Source: CAVPTL01 sp963727235
Lineage (GTDB): Bacteria > Actinomycetota > Thermoleophilia > Gaiellales > JAICJC01
DNA: 64,000 bases
Reading direction: 5' to 3'
Assembly: GCA_963727235.1 (NCBI GenBank)
Contig: CAVSFZ010000010.1
Coordinates: 190,764 to 254,763, forward strand
Shown: positions 63,164 through 64,000 of the stretch, piece by piece
How the letters are laid out: each line of letters starts with the position of its first letter
Position numbering within the stretch: position 1 is the stretch's first letter
Notes under the pieces: generated by a model
What the model was told of the DNA's origin: nothing
Database searches by the model: none
The model's input: only the letters and a program-made list of their open reading frames with translations
Position numbers and translations under genes: made by a program

Positions 63164-64000
63164 TGCGCACCGCTATCTTCCGAGCTTCGCTGATCGGGCT
63201 GGCCCTGGCCGGCGCCTCAGTCCCCGCCGCCGGCGCGGCCCAGCCGTCCGGGGTCAACATCGGCGTCGCCCCGTCCAAGCTGCAGCTGCGGCTGGTGCCG
63301 GGACACACCGTCCACACCACCATCCGCGTGTATGACAAGGGCGATGCACCGGTGGTGCTGGACGTCTTCCCCCAGGACTACTCGATCGACTCACAGTCGA
63401 ACGTGATCTTCAAGCAGCCGGGCACGCTGCCCGGATCGGCGGCCGACTGGACGACGCTCTCCAACCGTGTCCTGCGGGTCGGCGCGCACTCGTCGCGATC
63501 GCTGGGTGTGACGGTCAAGGTGCCCGCGGGCATCTCTCCCGGCACCCACACACTGGCCGTGATCTTCCGCTCGCGCACTGCCGGCACCAGCTCTAGCGGC
63601 GTGCGCTACCAGCCCGCCGTCGCGTCACTGCTGGCGGCGGGTGTCACCGCTGCGGACGGCTCCGGGCTGGTGATGCGCGGCGCCGCAGTGGTGCAGTCGG
63701 TCGACGTGCACTGGAAGTCGCTGTCGTCGGTGCGCTCACCCAGCGACCTGTGGGACGCGCTGTTCAATCCCACGGTCACCGCCCAGGTGGCGGTCGTCAA
63801 CCGCGGCAACACCTTCTTCAACATCCTGCACGGCTCGACCACGTTCGCATCCGGCTGGGCCGTGGGCGGATCCGGCAGCGAGGTTGCCGCGCCGCGGTAC
63901 ACGATTCTGCCCGGTTCGGTGCGCTACATCCAGGCGGTCTGGACGAACCCGCCGTTCATCGGCTGGACACACCTGCAGACCCACCTGTTCTACAACGACA
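63164..64000 (+). CDS. DUF916/WxLIP-like secreted protein (3'-partial)
   Basis: Open from ATG 63164 to the window end (279 codons, no stop). Signal peptide ASLIGLALAGASVPAAGAA; then NIGVAPSKLQLRLVPGHTVH, VYDKGDAPVVLDVFPQDYS and VPAGISPGTHTLAVIFRSR, an immunoglobulin-like layout typical of the N-terminal peptidoglycan-binding domain of DUF916 proteins. QVAVVNRGNTFFNILHG begins a second such domain. In Firmicutes DUF916 proteins sit beside WxL proteins and dock them; the same order is seen here. A C-terminal membrane anchor would be expected beyond the window. Confidence 0.65.

Overview
The window is high-GC bacterial DNA with dense, overlapping operons, GTG/TTG starts and one leaderless-looking promoter. 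The closest gene families I recognise (group 1h [NiFe] hydrogenase with DUF5947/DUF6084 proteins, HspR-free actinobacterial gene style, surface proteins with WxL-like motifs) suggest an actinobacterium, perhaps Thermoleophilia; the rank below phylum is a guess. No rRNA, tRNA, CRISPR array, prophage or transposase gene was found, and no gap without a gene exceeds about 200 bases.

Layout. 1-8.5 kb (+): a catabolic operon with a three-subunit molybdenum hydroxylase, a PuuE-like deacetylase, a GAF protein, an HpxO-like FAD monooxygenase, a cysteine hydrolase, an M20 amidohydrolase and an ornithine-cyclodeaminase homologue. This set fits purine/urate or another N-heterocycle pathway. 8.6-11 kb: DUF72 protein, SDR dehydrogenase and a divergent IclR regulator. 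11-20.8 kb: a peptide-type ABC importer with a class III aminotransferase (-), divergent from a ceramidase-like protein and an N-acyl-D-amino-acid deacylase (+). 20.8-24.3 kb: SixA-like phosphatase, membrane-anchored diacylglycerol-kinase-fold protein, PAP2 phosphatase and GAF-GGDEF cyclase.

24.3-40.8 kb is the centrepiece: a 16-gene hydrogenase operon (hypC, hypC-like, hypD, hypE, hhyS, hhyL, hhyE, three conserved unknowns, protease, hypA, hypB, double-SIS protein, hypF, small unknown). Divergent from it are a Crp-type regulator and an extra, orphan hydrogenase small subunit; two palindromes sharing the same half-site lie in the divergent promoter. Together the genes encode synthesis, metal-centre insertion, C-terminal processing and probable electron transfer of a high-affinity H2-oxidising enzyme.

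40.8-50 kb: serine/threonine dehydratase, GFA protein, amidinotransferase-fold hydrolase, a Tat-like small protein plus metallophosphoesterase pair, cupin, a secreted beta-propeller/DUF11 protein and an enolase-superfamily enzyme. 50-59.4 kb: metallo-beta-lactamase-fold protein, then an exopolysaccharide locus (nucleotide-sugar dehydrogenase, hyaluronan/cellulose-synthase-like GT2, two-domain deacetylase, GlmS, secreted FN3-GH18 hydrolase). 59.5-60.9 kb: a second, paralogous copy of the Tat-protein/phosphoesterase pair. 61-64 kb: secreted proteins with WxL-like domains and the start of a DUF916-like protein.

Two window-wide features stand out. A ~32-base palindrome occurs six times, always abutting gene 3' ends and often supplying the stop codon. 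About 25-30 apparent single-base frameshifts cluster in 0-8.5, 41.7-48.5 and 57.8-60.2 kb and are absent from the hydrogenase region; most look like indels in short G/C runs, so I mark those genes as disrupted but suspect sequence error.
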